In this document: in pieces, positions 1-8,742 of the stretch
How positions within the stretch are numbered: the stretch's first letter is position 1
Layout of the letters: every line of letters begins with the position of its first letter
NCBI GenBank assembly: GCA_946498095.1
Contig: CAMMMX010000008.1
Span: 1 to 64,000 of the forward strand
DNA length: 64,000 nt
Direction of reading: 5' to 3'
Source of the DNA: an uncultured Clostridia bacterium
Lineage (GTDB): Bacteria > Bacillota > Clostridia > Oscillospirales > Ruminococcaceae
Translations under genes and position numbers: made by a program
Notes under the pieces: generated by a model
Database searches by the model: none
Told to the model about the DNA's origin: nothing
The model's input: only the letters and a program-made list of their open reading frames with translations

Positions 1-40
1 AGGCTTGCCGGTACGATGCCCTTCTAGGGCTTACTCAAGC

Positions 41-67
41 CCCCGGCTTTGCCGGCGGTCATGACTG
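41..67. repeat. Palindromic repeat, copy 1
   Basis: A CCCCGGCT...GCCGGC hairpin followed by GGTCATGAC. A close relative (CCCCGGCTAAGCCGGG then CCGTCATGAC) lies at 55123-55149. Both sit just downstream of the last minus-strand gene of a transcription unit. A second small stem (GGGCTT/AAGCCC, about 27-41) lies next to this copy. It could be a dispersed intergenic repeat or a family of transcript-end hairpins; two copies cannot decide. Confidence 0.4.
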
Positions 68-122
68 CTTATGAAAATGACATTCAGGATAAAACACATA
101 CAGTGACTGTTCAGAAAAGCGC

Positions 123-275
123 TCAGTCATTGGTATCCTGATCCGGCTTTTCCGGAAATAAAATCCCCAGAAGTTTGACAACCAGGAAAATAACGATGAT
201 GACGATGAAAATCCCCAGCATCCCTTTCCACATATAGTCCAGGGAATGGAGAAAAGCTTCAAAATCAATATGCAT
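123..275 (-). CDS. Small OadG-like single-span membrane protein
   Basis: A 50-residue protein read from the ATG at 275 to TGA at 123. It has a short polar N-terminus (MHIDFEAFLHS), one very hydrophobic helix at about residues 19-40 rich in I, V, L and F, and an acidic tail ending DQDTND. GGAG stands 9 nt before the ATG, and the gene starts 19 nt after the decarboxylase beta-subunit stop, so the two are surely co-transcribed. Size, topology and position resemble the gamma (OadG) subunits that anchor Na+-translocating decarboxylases. The family assignment rests on these features, not on a diagnostic motif. No alpha or biotin-carrier gene is visible before the window edge. Confidence 0.6.
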   Translation of the reverse strand: MHIDFEAFLHSLDYMWKGMLGIFIVIIVIFLVVKLLGILFPEKPDQDTND

Positions 276-293
276 AGCTTAGGCTCCTTTCCA

Positions 294-1385
294 CTAACCA
301 ATCAGCCCGATGATGAGTCCGCCGGCGATTACAGATGCAATCTGTCCGGCTACATTTGCGCCGACAGCATGCATAAGCAGGAAGTTCTGCGGATCCTCTT
401 TCAACCCCATCTTGTGGATGACACGTGCAGACATCGGGAAGGCCGAAATTCCGGCAGCACCAACCATGGGGTTGATTTTCTTTTTGGTGAACAGGTTGAT
501 AATTTTTGCAAAGAATACGCCGCCGACCGTATCGAACACAAAGGCGACAAGGCCAAGCCCCATGATCAGCAGGGTTTCAGGGGTCAGGAATGCGTCCGCC
601 TGCATTTTCAGGGAAATCGTGATGCCCAGCAGAATCGTAATGAGGTTGGCCAACTCCTTCTGTGCGGTTTCAGACAGTGCACGAAGTACACCGCACTCGC
701 GAATGAGGTTGCCAAACATCAGGAAACCGATCAAAGCTACGCTGCCAGGGGCGACAAGTCCCGCAATGACGGTGACGACAATCGGGAAGAGAATACGCGC
801 CGTCTTTGAAACGTTCTTCTGGTGGTACTCCATACGGATCATTCGTTCTTTCTTTGAGGTGATCAAACGAATGACAAACGGCTGGACGATCGGGACCAGC
901 GCCATGTACGAGTAGGCGGCGACGATGATGGCACCGATGTAATTGGACTGAAAATAGTTAGCGACAAAGATGGAGGTCGGCCCATCCGCAGCACCGATGA
1001 TGGCGATAGATGCGGCATCTTTTAGCTCAAAGCCGAACAGAGAGGCCATCGATAGGGTGAAAAAGATACCGAATTGGGCCGCGGCACCAAAGAGTAACAT
1101 TTTGGGGTTGGAGAGCAGCGGACCAAAATCGATCATGGCACCGATACCGATGAACAGGAGCAAAGGAAACAGCTCGTTTGCGATACCGGCGTTGAACAAC
1201 GTTTCAATGATCTCGACTGCGCCGGAAAAAGGCAGGTTGACCAAAATGGCGCCGAAACCGAGCGGCAGCAGTAGCGTTGGTTCCATTTCCTTTTTAATCG
1301 CGAGCCAGATCAAAACGCCGCCGACGAGCCACATGACGACTTGCTGCCATTGGATCGCAAGCAGGTTTTTGTACAATACTTCCAC
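294..1385 (-). CDS. oadB: Sodium ion-translocating decarboxylase, beta subunit
   Basis: The integral membrane subunit that couples decarboxylation of carboxybiotin to Na+ export in oxaloacetate, methylmalonyl-CoA or glutaconyl-CoA decarboxylases. The 363 residues form a polytopic membrane protein with the family hallmark GAADGPTSIF near residues 131-140, containing the Asp implicated in Na+ binding. A second conserved region, AAGISAFPMSARVIHK, lies near the C-terminus. Translation starts at a GTG with AAGGA 9 nt upstream. A TTGTAA-17-TAAAAT promoter lies about 145 nt upstream and overlaps the end of the preceding gene. Which decarboxylase it serves cannot be told, because the catalytic alpha subunit is not in view; the symbol is therefore generic. 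Confidence 0.9.
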   Translation of the reverse strand: MEVLYKNLLAIQWQQVVMWLVGGVLIWLAIKKEMEPTLLLPLGFGAILVNLPFSGAVEIIETLFNAGIANELFPLLLFIGIGAMIDFGPLLSNPKMLLFGAAAQFGIFFTLSMASLFGFELKDAASIAIIGAADGPTSIFVANYFQSNYIGAIIVAAYSYMALVPIVQPFVIRLITSKKERMIRMEYHQKNVSKTARILFPIVVTVIAGLVAPGSVALIGFLMFGNLIRECGVLRALSETAQKELANLITILLGITISLKMQADAFLTPETLLIMGLGLVAFVFDTVGGVFFAKIINLFTKKKINPMVGAAGISAFPMSARVIHKMGLKEDPQNFLLMHAVGANVAGQIASVIAGGLIIGLIG

Positions 1386-1531
1386 AGGTTCACGTCCTTA
1401 CATGATTCATAATGATTTATTTAAAAAGTCTTGCCTTTTCAAGCATGTGCGGATATTTACATCGTCTTGACGCAGCATGCTCCAGCCTATATGCGCTGCT
1501 GGCTACTCCCTTTTAGGATGATAACACTTCT

Positions 1532-1560
1532 ATTTTATACAATTTTCGGCAAGATTACAA
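1532..1560 (-). promoter_or_regulatory. Promoter of the decarboxylase beta-subunit unit
   Basis: On the minus strand, TTGTAA (1560-1555), a 17-nt spacer and TAAAAT (1537-1532). The -35 overlaps the stop of the upstream CNNM gene. The ~140-nt leader contains a GCAGC/GCTGC hairpin around 1470-1500. Confidence 0.4.
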
Positions 1561-2886
1561 GGTTTCTTCCGCATTTATTTTGGCAAGGCGCACTCTTGTC
1601 ACTCTGCGTTCGTCCATTTCCAGCACAGTGACCATCCACCCGCCTCCGGCAGGGACCGTGACTTGCTCGCCTGGGGCAGGAAAACGTCCCAGTTCATCCA
1701 GCACAAAGCCGCCGATGGTATCGCATTCCGTATTGTCAAACAGATCGATATGAAGCTCGTCCTCAATATCGTCCAGATAGACGCCTCCGTCCAGCAGATA
1801 GCAGTCGTCCGATACCTTTTGGATTTCCTCGGATTCATTGTCGTATTCATCTTCGATATCCCCGACAATAGCCTCCAGCAAATCTTCCATTGTGACAAGT
1901 CCGGCGGTACCGCCATGTTCGTCAATGACGATGGCAATATGGACCTTTGTTTCCTGAAATTCCTTCAGCAGCGCGCTACATTTCTTTCCCTCCGGGATGT
2001 AAATCGGTGTACGCATATAGTCGGACAGTTGAGCATCCGATTCGCTTTTGTTCTGCAATAGTGGGATAAGGTCCTTAATATAGACTACGCCGATAATATT
2101 GTCCAGCTTGTCTTTATAAATCGGGATGCGGGAGAAACCTTCCTCCTGCGCCAGTGTGAGTACTTCGGGGATCGATGCTGTCGTATCCGCAGCAGTGATG
2201 CTGGTGCGGTGCGTCATGACATCGGAAACTTCCTTATCGTCAAATTCAAAGATGTTACGGATCATGTCCGTTTCATTTTCCTGCAGAATACCGGTCTCTT
2301 CACCCTGGTCAACCATCAGGAGGATATCCTCCTCCGTTACGTCCTGCTCGTCGTCCTCACTACGGATGCCGAAAAGACGTAATATGCCGTTGGTGCTAGC
2401 GGCCAGCAGCTTGACAAACGGCTTGCTGATCCGATAAAATTTCCAAACAATGCCGCAAACGAACATCGCAATTTTTTCAGGATCCCGCAGGGCAAGACGC
2501 TTCGGAACAAGTTCGCCGAAAATCAATGTAAAATAGGACAAGATCAAGGTGATGACGATCAAGGAAACGCCACTGAGAATGTTCTTGTCAATCGGCAGGA
2601 AAGCCAACGCTTCCACCAACATACTGGCGAAACGTTCTGCGGCGACGGCGGAGGCAAGAAGCCCAGATAAGGTTACGCCCACCTGGATGGTAGCGAGAAA
2701 GCTGGAGGAGGACTCAGTAATTTTTACGAGTGTAGCGGCCTTTTTGTCGCCTTCCTCCGCTTTTTTCTTCATCTTGTTGGCGTTGATGGAAATAATAGCG
2801 ATTTCACTCATAGCGAAAAATGCGTTGACCAAGACCAATACGATCAGGATCAGGAGGCTAAGCAGAATACTACTGCCAGGTTCCAT
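1555..2886 (-). CDS. CNNM/HlyC (CorC-type) transporter-associated protein
   Basis: A 443-residue member of the 'hemolysin family' (DUF21/CNNM, a CBS pair, then CorC_HlyC), a family linked to Mg2+/Co2+ efflux rather than true hemolysis. The first ~190 residues hold the DUF21 membrane domain with about four helices. Residues ~210-335 hold two CBS motifs (VMTHRTSITAAD; YMRTPIYIPEGK; DEHGGTAGLVTMEDLLE). The acidic CorC_HlyC domain closes the protein (GGFVLDELGRFPAPGE). AAAGGGG lies 11 nt before the ATG. It begins 21 nt after the AI-2E-type permease, so the two likely share one mRNA. The transported ion is not provable from sequence. Confidence 0.88.
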   Translation of the reverse strand: MEPGSSILLSLLILIVLVLVNAFFAMSEIAIISINANKMKKKAEEGDKKAATLVKITESSSSFLATIQVGVTLSGLLASAVAAERFASMLVEALAFLPIDKNILSGVSLIVITLILSYFTLIFGELVPKRLALRDPEKIAMFVCGIVWKFYRISKPFVKLLAASTNGILRLFGIRSEDDEQDVTEEDILLMVDQGEETGILQENETDMIRNIFEFDDKEVSDVMTHRTSITAADTTASIPEVLTLAQEEGFSRIPIYKDKLDNIIGVVYIKDLIPLLQNKSESDAQLSDYMRTPIYIPEGKKCSALLKEFQETKVHIAIVIDEHGGTAGLVTMEDLLEAIVGDIEDEYDNESEEIQKVSDDCYLLDGGVYLDDIEDELHIDLFDNTECDTIGGFVLDELGRFPAPGEQVTVPAGGGWMVTVLEMDERRVTRVRLAKINAEETL

Positions 2887-2907
2887 TTTGACAAAACCCC
2901 TTTGTAA

Positions 2908-4044
2908 TCATTTAATCGGTTTAGAATTTTTTATATGAGCGCACGCCTTGGAGGCGTTACGCTGATATACCTTTTGACGGAGATAACCGTAGAAGAGAGA
3001 TGCCGTAGGGATCGCAAGAAGCATCCCCAGGATTCCAAATAACCCGCCGCCTGCAATAACGGATACCAGTACCCAGAAAGCCGGCAGGCCTACCGAGGTA
3101 CCTACGACTTTAGGATAAATCAGGTTCGACTCGAGCTGCTGGAGCACGATAATATAGACTACAAACCATACCGCCTTGATCGGGTTGACCAGAAGAAGGA
3201 TAAAGGCACAGGGCACAGCACCTACAATCGGGCCGATGATAGGCACAAGATTGGTCAAGGCAATGATAATGCTGATTAGCATTGCGTATTCAAATCGCAG
3301 CAACTTCATCCCGGCAAAGCATAAGACCCCTAGAATGCAAGCTTCTAACAGCTGGCCCGAGATAAAATCGGAAAAGGTTTTCGCCGCTTTTGCCATGCTC
3401 TGAAAAAGCTTTTCACAGCGGATCGGAGATAAAAGAGCAAGACAACATTTTTTTGCTTGTGCACAAAGCTTGTCTTTGTCCAACAGCAAATAAACTGATA
3501 TAAAAACACCTAATAGAATATCCAGCAATGTTCCGACGATGTTTGCCGTCATACCAAACATCGCCCCGACAGCGGTAGGAACCAATCCGACGGCGTCTAG
3601 CAGCTTTTTTTCAAGCTCCATATTTTCCAGCCATTGATCCGGATGAAAGGAAAAGGTTTCTGCCAGGAAATTCTCCAGATTATTGTAATAGGCTTCCAGA
3701 TTCCCAGTAAACGTCGTGACGCTTTGATAAAGCTGCGGCACAATAAAATAAACGACACCGAAAGATACCGCAGCAAACAGCAAATATACGGCAATCATGG
3801 ACAGAGCACGGACAGCTTTTGTATATTTTGCCCCTTTCAGCCAGCGTGATAAGCATTTTTCAAAAAACTTGACTGGGCGATTTAATATAAAGGCAATCGC
3901 GCCTCCGATCAAAAGGGGACGAAGGACATATAAAACCTTATCAGCCCATCGAATTATGACGCGGTAATTCCAAATGAGATAACCGAACGCGACACAGGCG
4001 AGGACGAGAAAGAGGGCATAGCGGATATAGCGGTTCTTCATCAT
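2908..4044 (-). CDS. AI-2E family transporter (PF01594-type permease)
   Basis: A polytopic membrane protein of 378 residues with about eight hydrophobic segments and the family signature region LVPIIGPIVGAVPCA followed by IVLQQLESNLIYPKVVG. Members include autoinducer-2 exporters, Na+/H+ antiporters and the sporulation protein YtvI. The substrate here is unknown. I chose the ATG at 4044 because GGAG stands 10 nt upstream; an earlier in-frame start at 4104 has no ribosome-binding site. It is the first gene of a two-gene unit with the CNNM protein. Confidence 0.85.
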   Translation of the reverse strand: MMKNRYIRYALFLVLACVAFGYLIWNYRVIIRWADKVLYVLRPLLIGGAIAFILNRPVKFFEKCLSRWLKGAKYTKAVRALSMIAVYLLFAAVSFGVVYFIVPQLYQSVTTFTGNLEAYYNNLENFLAETFSFHPDQWLENMELEKKLLDAVGLVPTAVGAMFGMTANIVGTLLDILLGVFISVYLLLDKDKLCAQAKKCCLALLSPIRCEKLFQSMAKAAKTFSDFISGQLLEACILGVLCFAGMKLLRFEYAMLISIIIALTNLVPIIGPIVGAVPCAFILLLVNPIKAVWFVVYIIVLQQLESNLIYPKVVGTSVGLPAFWVLVSVIAGGGLFGILGMLLAIPTASLFYGYLRQKVYQRNASKACAHIKNSKPIK

Positions 4045-4273
4045 ACCCGTTTTTCTCCTTCCGTCGTCGATCTTGAGGAAACCCGAAAAGCCTATTACTA
4101 CCATTATATCGGATTTTTAAAAGCATGCAAGTGCTCATGATACAAAAAAAAGGCACAAAAAAGCAGAAAAACGCGAAAAGAAAAAGCCTATTTGGATTCA
4201 GGCCTCCAGCCGCGGAGGTTTGGGCAAAATGGCGCTCATTTGGCGTAAAATCTCTTTTTTTTAAAATGCATAC

Positions 4274-4302
4274 TTGGACATCGGGACTACGTATACTATA
4301 AA
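4274..4302 (+). promoter_or_regulatory. Promoter of the DUF368/PopT gene
   Basis: TTGGAC (4274-4279), 17 nt, TATAAA (4297-4302). The gene starts 90 nt downstream. Confidence 0.6.
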
Positions 4303-4391
4303 TATATGAGGATATGAGACGTTCTATTGATTCGTACAACGGTAACGCGGAGCCGGAACAGGGGGCTATCTGAAAAGAGAGAAGGAATGAA

Positions 4392-5210
4392 ATGAAACAA
4401 ATCAAGGATTCATCCGTTATTTTTCTGAAAGGGCTGACGGTTGGCGCATCCATGCTGATTCCAGGCGTTAGCGGAGGAACCATGGCAATTATTTTAGGAA
4501 TTTATGATAGATTGATTCACGCAATCAGTTCGTTCCGCAAAGATAAAAAGCGTAACGCGTTTCTCTTGCTGACCTTTGGAGGCGGGGCAGTCCTTGGAAT
4601 CCTTTTGCTGTCCAAGTTGATTTGGAAGCTGGTAACGGCTTTTCATATGCCGATGATGTATCTGTTCATCGGGGCGATCCTGGCCTCTGTTCCCCCACTG
4701 TACAGGAAGTCTCGGCAACGTACCGCTTCTGCGGGAAGTATTGTCGCACTTCTGTTAGGCTTTGGGCTGGTTTGGGCATTGTCCCTGTTGCCGTCGGGTT
4801 TGTTTCAGTTTGGAGAGGAAACGACCGTTTGGTCCTACCTGATGCTTTTTATAGCCGGACTTATCGTTGCTGTTGCGCTTGTTCTTCCTGGGATCAGCGC
4901 TTCGTATATGCTTTTGATGCTTGGCATGTATGACATCACACTGCAGGCGATTCAGGCGTTCCATCTTGCTTTCCTCATTCCTCTTTTACTGGGAGTTGGA
5001 GTAGGGACTATCCTGACAACGGGGTTATTGGAAAAAGCAATGCAGCAGTTTCCGCATATTACCTATCCGCTGATCATTGGCTTTGTACTGGGGTCAGTAC
5101 TGGAGGTGTTCCCAGGTCCCCCGTCAGGGATAGAATGGGTTATCTGCCCCATGAGCCTTCTTTTAGGATTTTTTTTCATTTCGTATCTGTCGGTACATTC
5201 ATCAGATTAG
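4392..5210 (+). CDS. popT: DUF368 polyprenyl-phosphate transporter (PopT family)
   Basis: A 272-residue polytopic membrane protein of the DUF368 family. Published genetics places this family (PopT) alongside DedA proteins in recycling the undecaprenyl-phosphate carrier back to the inner leaflet. The internal pseudo-repeat typical of the family is visible: PGVSGGTMAIILGIYDRL near residue 24 and PGISASYMLLMLGMYD in the second half. AAGGA precedes the ATG by 7 nt. An eight-T run near the 3' end (about 5168-5176) deserves a check: a one-base insertion would replace the short tail with an in-frame extension ending at 5269. Confidence 0.82.
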   Translation: MKQIKDSSVIFLKGLTVGASMLIPGVSGGTMAIILGIYDRLIHAISSFRKDKKRNAFLLLTFGGGAVLGILLLSKLIWKLVTAFHMPMMYLFIGAILASVPPLYRKSRQRTASAGSIVALLLGFGLVWALSLLPSGLFQFGEETTVWSYLMLFIAGLIVAVALVLPGISASYMLLMLGMYDITLQAIQAFHLAFLIPLLLGVGVGTILTTGLLEKAMQQFPHITYPLIIGFVLGSVLEVFPGPPSGIEWVICPMSLLLGFFFISYLSVHSSD

Positions 5211-5271
5211 GCCCATGGCTCACGTTTGAGGCGTCCATACGGGCAGGAGTGGAGCTGTTAGGCTGGTAGCA

Positions 5272-5766
5272 TCACCGTACAGCTCTTTGGTTTTGATACC
5301 AGACGTCCATTTCGCTTCTTTCGGGGATTTCAAAGATACGGTTCATTTTTAGAAAAAGCCCTTCGTCCAACAGGTAGTGCTCTATATCTCCTTGTGCAAC
5401 GGCACGGTTACGTTCTTGTATGTTGAGTTTCCAGTCGACATCAGAAATATCCACATAATGCCATTCGTATTTTACCCCATGGCGATTGAAAAAAGCGATA
5501 ACCCGTTGCCTTTCCCCTTTACTCCAAAATCCCCAGTCGAGGATCACTTCCGTTCCACATGAGACGATTTCTACCGCCTTTTGCAGCAGGTATGCTTTCA
5601 CTCTTTCCGATAATTGATCATAGTCAAGTGCGAACCCGTTTTCAGCAAAAGAAAGCATGATTTCATCGCAGGAGAGTAAAACTTTGTTTTGACTGCGTAC
5701 CAGTTTCTGTGCATAGTAGGTTTTCCCACTACAAATTTTTCCACAGATCAGGATAACCTTGGACAT
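5272..5766 (-). CDS. P-loop kinase-like ATP-binding protein
   Basis: A 164-residue cytoplasmic protein with an N-terminal Walker A motif (GKICSGKT, residues ~9-16), followed by SCDEIMLSF, as in zeta-toxin/AAA_33-type small-molecule kinases. The region VILDWGFWSKGERQR resembles the stretch that in this family carries the Walker B acidic residue and lid arginines. Such proteins phosphorylate nucleotides, sugars or antibiotics; the substrate is not predictable. A very strong SD (AAAGGAGGG) precedes the ATG. No antitoxin gene lies beside it, so a toxin role is not supported. Confidence 0.72.
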   Translation of the reverse strand: MSKVILICGKICSGKTYYAQKLVRSQNKVLLSCDEIMLSFAENGFALDYDQLSERVKAYLLQKAVEIVSCGTEVILDWGFWSKGERQRVIAFFNRHGVKYEWHYVDISDVDWKLNIQERNRAVAQGDIEHYLLDEGLFLKMNRIFEIPERSEMDVWYQNQRAVR

Positions 5767-5819
5767 AGAATATCCCTCCTTTTGTCATCCTTTTATATGC
5801 GTAACGTTTCAGAATCGAA

Positions 5820-5851
5820 CCCGGACGGGGAAAGCGTCTTCCCGGTCCGGG
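5820..5851 (-). terminator. GC-rich hairpin downstream of glutamine synthetase
   Basis: CCCGGAC and GTCCGGG pair, with GGGAA/TTCCC continuing after one G-G mismatch. It is placed to end the glutamine synthetase transcript, but there is no clear U-run. Confidence 0.4.
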
Positions 5852-5914
5852 CTTTCGTACGTTTGAGGAGGCTTGAAACACGCCTGTCCAGCCTGTTTAC
5901 GGCAGTATCACATG

Positions 5915-8029
5915 TCAAATATGGAAAAGCAGTTCAGAGTACGTTGGGAAAGGCCAGTATTCGGCACCCACGATAGTTTCCAGCTCGTCTGCGACAGCAC
6001 GCAGGCTCTGCATGGCAACGAATACCTGGCTGCGGTAATAGTTGGCCAGATCTTGCGCGGAAGCTTGGTAATCCTTGGCGCCCAATAGGGTATTGTCCAA
6101 GTCATCGATACAGCTGCTGAGACAGGATAGCAAATCGGACAGGCGGGAGGCCAACTTTTCTTCGGCGTCCGCCTTCAGCCCCAGGGATTTTTTCAACGTC
6201 AGCGACTCACAAACCATTTTGCTGTAACGGATACAGGCAGGAAGAATCTCCTTCCTTGCCATGTCGACCATAGCAAGCGCCTCGATATTCTGGACCTTGG
6301 CGTAGTTTTCCAGTATAATTTCGTAACGCGCATAGACTTCCGTCTCGTTGAGTACCTTATGGCGCTTGAACAGGGCAACATTTTTAGGCGCGATATAGGC
6401 GGGAGCGGCATCGGGAGTCGAAACAAGATTAGGAAGCCCTCGATGAGCGGCTTCTTCCACCCATTCTGGCGAATAATTGTTACCGTTAAAAATGATCCGT
6501 TTATGTTTTTGAATGGTTTCCCGAATTAACAGCTGCAAATCGTTTTTGAAGTCGTCGGCGGCTTCCAGCCTGTCGGCGAACTGCATCAATGCGTCGGCGA
6601 CTATCGTGTTGATCATGATATTCGCGCCCGCGATGGATGCTTGAGAGCCGACCATGCGGAATTCGAACTTATTTCCGGTGAAGGCAAAGGGAGAGGTACG
6701 ATTGCGGTCAGTCGTCTCTCGCGGAAGCGGAGGCAGGGAGGAAACGCCGATTTTGAGGTTGGAAGTGCGAATATTCTTGACACTGGTCCCGCCTTCGATC
6801 GCTTCAAAAATGGATTCCAGCTCGTCACCAAGGAAGATAGAGATGATGGCGGGAGGCGCTTCGTTAGCGCCCAAACGATGGTCGTTGCTGGCGGATGCGG
6901 CAGAGAGACGCAGCAGGTCAGCATATTCGTCCACCGCTTTTATCACTGCACAGAGGAACAAAAGGAATTGGGCGTTTTCCTGCGGGGAACTGCCGGGATC
7001 CAGAAGGTTATAGCCGTCGTTGGTAATCAGGGACCAGTTGTTATGTTTGCCGCTTCCGTTCACGCCAGCAAAAGGCTTTTCATGCAGCAGGCAAATCAGT
7101 CCGTGATGCCGGGCGATTTTCTGCATCAGTTCCATCGTCAGCTGGTTATGATCTGTGGCGGTGTTGGAGCGCTCGTAGAACGGAGCGAGTTCATGCTGCG
7201 CAGGAGCCGCCTCATTATGCTTTGTTTTGGCGGTTACGCCGAGCTTCCACAACTCCTCATCCAGCTCTTTCATATATTCCGAAACACGTTCCTTAAGATT
7301 GCCGAAATAGTGATCCTCAAGCTCCTGGCCTTTCGGCGGCTTGGCGCCGAATAGCGTACGCCCGGTAAAAATCAGATCCTTGCGTTTGAGGTACAAGGCT
7401 TGGTCGACCAGAAAGTATTCTTGCTCGGCGCCAACGCTGGTCAGGACACGTTTGGTCTGCGTATTACCGAACAAACGAAGAATACGCAGCGCCTGCCGAT
7501 TGATAGCCTGCATCGAACGCAGAAGGGGGGTCTTTTTGTCCAATGCGTCTCCGGAATGCGAGCAAAAAGCGGTAGGGATATACAAAGAGCCGTCTTTGAC
7601 AAAGGCGTAGGAGTTGGGATCCCAGGCGGTGTAACCGCGCGCTTCAAAAGTGGCGCGTAAACCACCCGAGGGGAAGGAAGAGGCGTCCGGTTCGCCTTTA
7701 ATCAGCTCCTTCCCCGAGAATTCCATGATGACCTTACCGTCGTGTTGAGGGGAGATAAAGGCGTCATGCTTTTCTGCGGTGATGCCTGTCATCGGCTGGA
7801 ACCAATGCGTGAAATGCGTCGCGCCTTTTTCAATCGCCCAGTCCTTCATGGCGTTGGCGACCACCTCGGCAACGGATGGATCCAGCGGCATATCTTCATC
7901 GATCGTCCTGCGTAGGGACTGGTATGCCGTCTTGGGCAACCGGTCACGCATCACCTCGTCGTCAAATACGTTACAGGCAAAGTAGCTTCCGATATCTGCC
8001 CGGTTATAATGATTCTCCTGCATTTGCAT
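5915..8029 (-). CDS. glnN: Glutamine synthetase type III
   Basis: Makes glutamine from glutamate, ammonia and ATP in the cytoplasm. The 704-residue length is typical of the GSIII class and far longer than GSI (~450). Visible family features include [15 protein letters not shown]-region equivalents around [30 protein letters not shown] and the C-terminal [15 protein letters not shown] start at the ATG at 8029, preceded by GGGG at 7 nt, rather than at an unsupported TTG 60 nt earlier; a second ATG lies at 8023. A promoter at 8275-8303 gives a ~240-nt leader with a terminator-like hairpin. With the divergent ANTAR regulator this suggests control of nitrogen assimilation by antitermination. Confidence 0.95.
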   Translation of the reverse strand: MQMQENHYNRADIGSYFACNVFDDEVMRDRLPKTAYQSLRRTIDEDMPLDPSVAEVVANAMKDWAIEKGATHFTHWFQPMTGITAEKHDAFISPQHDGKVIMEFSGKELIKGEPDASSFPSGGLRATFEARGYTAWDPNSYAFVKDGSLYIPTAFCSHSGDALDKKTPLLRSMQAINRQALRILRLFGNTQTKRVLTSVGAEQEYFLVDQALYLKRKDLIFTGRTLFGAKPPKGQELEDHYFGNLKERVSEYMKELDEELWKLGVTAKTKHNEAAPAQHELAPFYERSNTATDHNQLTMELMQKIARHHGLICLLHEKPFAGVNGSGKHNNWSLITNDGYNLLDPGSSPQENAQFLLFLCAVIKAVDEYADLLRLSAASASNDHRLGANEAPPAIISIFLGDELESIFEAIEGGTSVKNIRTSNLKIGVSSLPPLPRETTDRNRTSPFAFTGNKFEFRMVGSQASIAGANIMINTIVADALMQFADRLEAADDFKNDLQLLIRETIQKHKRIIFNGNNYSPEWVEEAAHRGLPNLVSTPDAAPAYIAPKNVALFKRHKVLNETEVYARYEIILENYAKVQNIEALAMVDMARKEILPACIRYSKMVCESLTLKKSLGLKADAEEKLASRLSDLLSCLSSCIDDLDNTLLGAKDYQASAQDLANYYRSQVFVAMQSLRAVADELETIVGAEYWPFPTYSELLFHI

Positions 8030-8113
8030 ATGGTAACCCCATACCTTTCTTTGATGGAATATCAGCCTTGCCCGGCAGCTGCTTGGCAAATGGGTATCGT
8101 GAATGGATACGTG

Positions 8114-8156
8114 AAAAAGCGTTCCGGACAGGGGAACCCCATACCGAAACGCCTTT
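8114..8156 (-). promoter_or_regulatory. Candidate attenuator hairpin in the glnN leader
   Basis: On the minus strand, AAAGGCGTTTCGG pairs with CCGGAACGCTTTT (13 pairs including two G-T) around an inner GGGG/CCCC loop, then TTTTTC. It sits inside the leader, about 85 nt before the glnN start. That position fits an intrinsic terminator whose formation could be controlled, as in ANTAR-regulated leaders. An upstream stem, GCGGCT-GAGG-AGCCGC (about 8222-8240), also forms. A canonical ANTAR twin-hexaloop motif was not clearly seen. Confidence 0.5.
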
Positions 8157-8274
8157 GTTTCTTCTTCGTAAAAGGATGCTTATCAAATCGCAAGCTGTTC
8201 CACGCGCCTTTGCGGGAAACAGAGCGGCTCCTCAGCCGCAGCGAAAATTTGCCGCACCAATGCTGACACTAGCT

Positions 8275-8303
8275 ATTATACAATATCCAGAGAATCTTTG
8301 CAA
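8275..8303 (-). promoter_or_regulatory. glnN promoter
   Basis: Minus strand: TTGCAA (8303-8298), 17 nt, TATAAT (8280-8275). The region between this and the ANTAR promoter (about 8304-8626) is AT-rich and has no gene. It holds only an AATCTT/AAGATT inverted repeat near 8521-8562. Confidence 0.6.
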
Positions 8304-8626
8304 GCAAAATGAGTCGTTTTTTCTGTTTGGCATATCTTACTTGAAAAGTACTTGCCCTTCTATAACTCTACAAAAAGTGAATAAAATGATAATTTTAAAA
8401 AACGAAATTATGCAGATTTTGGGATTAATTTGCAGCTGTTGAAATAACATCCGATGCATGAGCCACATAGCAGGGAAAAGATTTCAATCATATTCAGCTA
8501 TTTAGATAATATTATTTTTAAATCTTGGTAGTTTTTCCTAATTAAAACGGAAATCTAAGATTGCAAAATATAGAATGGCAACCGCTGTTTTTTTGTTGGA
8601 AGTATGGACACATGCAGGAAACTTAC

Positions 8627-8655
8627 TTGACTTTTTTCGTCCTTTTGCATAAAAT
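8627..8655 (+). promoter_or_regulatory. Promoter of the ANTAR regulator
   Basis: TTGACT (8627-8632), 17 nt, TAAAAT (8650-8655). Transcription would start about 30 nt before the 16-codon upstream ORF. Confidence 0.6.
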
Positions 8656-8691
8656 AATAGAAGTGAAATCGTTTTATTTGAAGGCTTTCAT

Positions 8692-8742
8692 ATGGCTGTA
8701 ATGACCTTGGAAATACCCTGTAATCGGGCGGTGGTGCGGTGA
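8692..8742 (+). CDS. Upstream ORF overlapping the ANTAR gene start
   Basis: ATG at 8692 with GAAGG 7 nt upstream encodes MAVMTLEIPCNRAVVR. Its TGA overlaps the GTG start of the ANTAR regulator (GTGA). The ANTAR GTG has no good SD of its own, so translation is probably coupled through this short ORF. Whether the peptide has a role is unknown. Confidence 0.45.
   Translation: MAVMTLEIPCNRAVVR

Noticed and set aside
5168-5269. A frameshift in the DUF368 gene at the T8 run
   Set aside because: The alternative 3' frame is open to 5269 and plausible, but I could not show that family members share that tail. Kept as a note only.
5272-5766. Zeta-type toxin of a toxin-antitoxin pair
   Set aside because: The P-loop kinase fold fits, but there is no epsilon-like or other antitoxin gene beside it.
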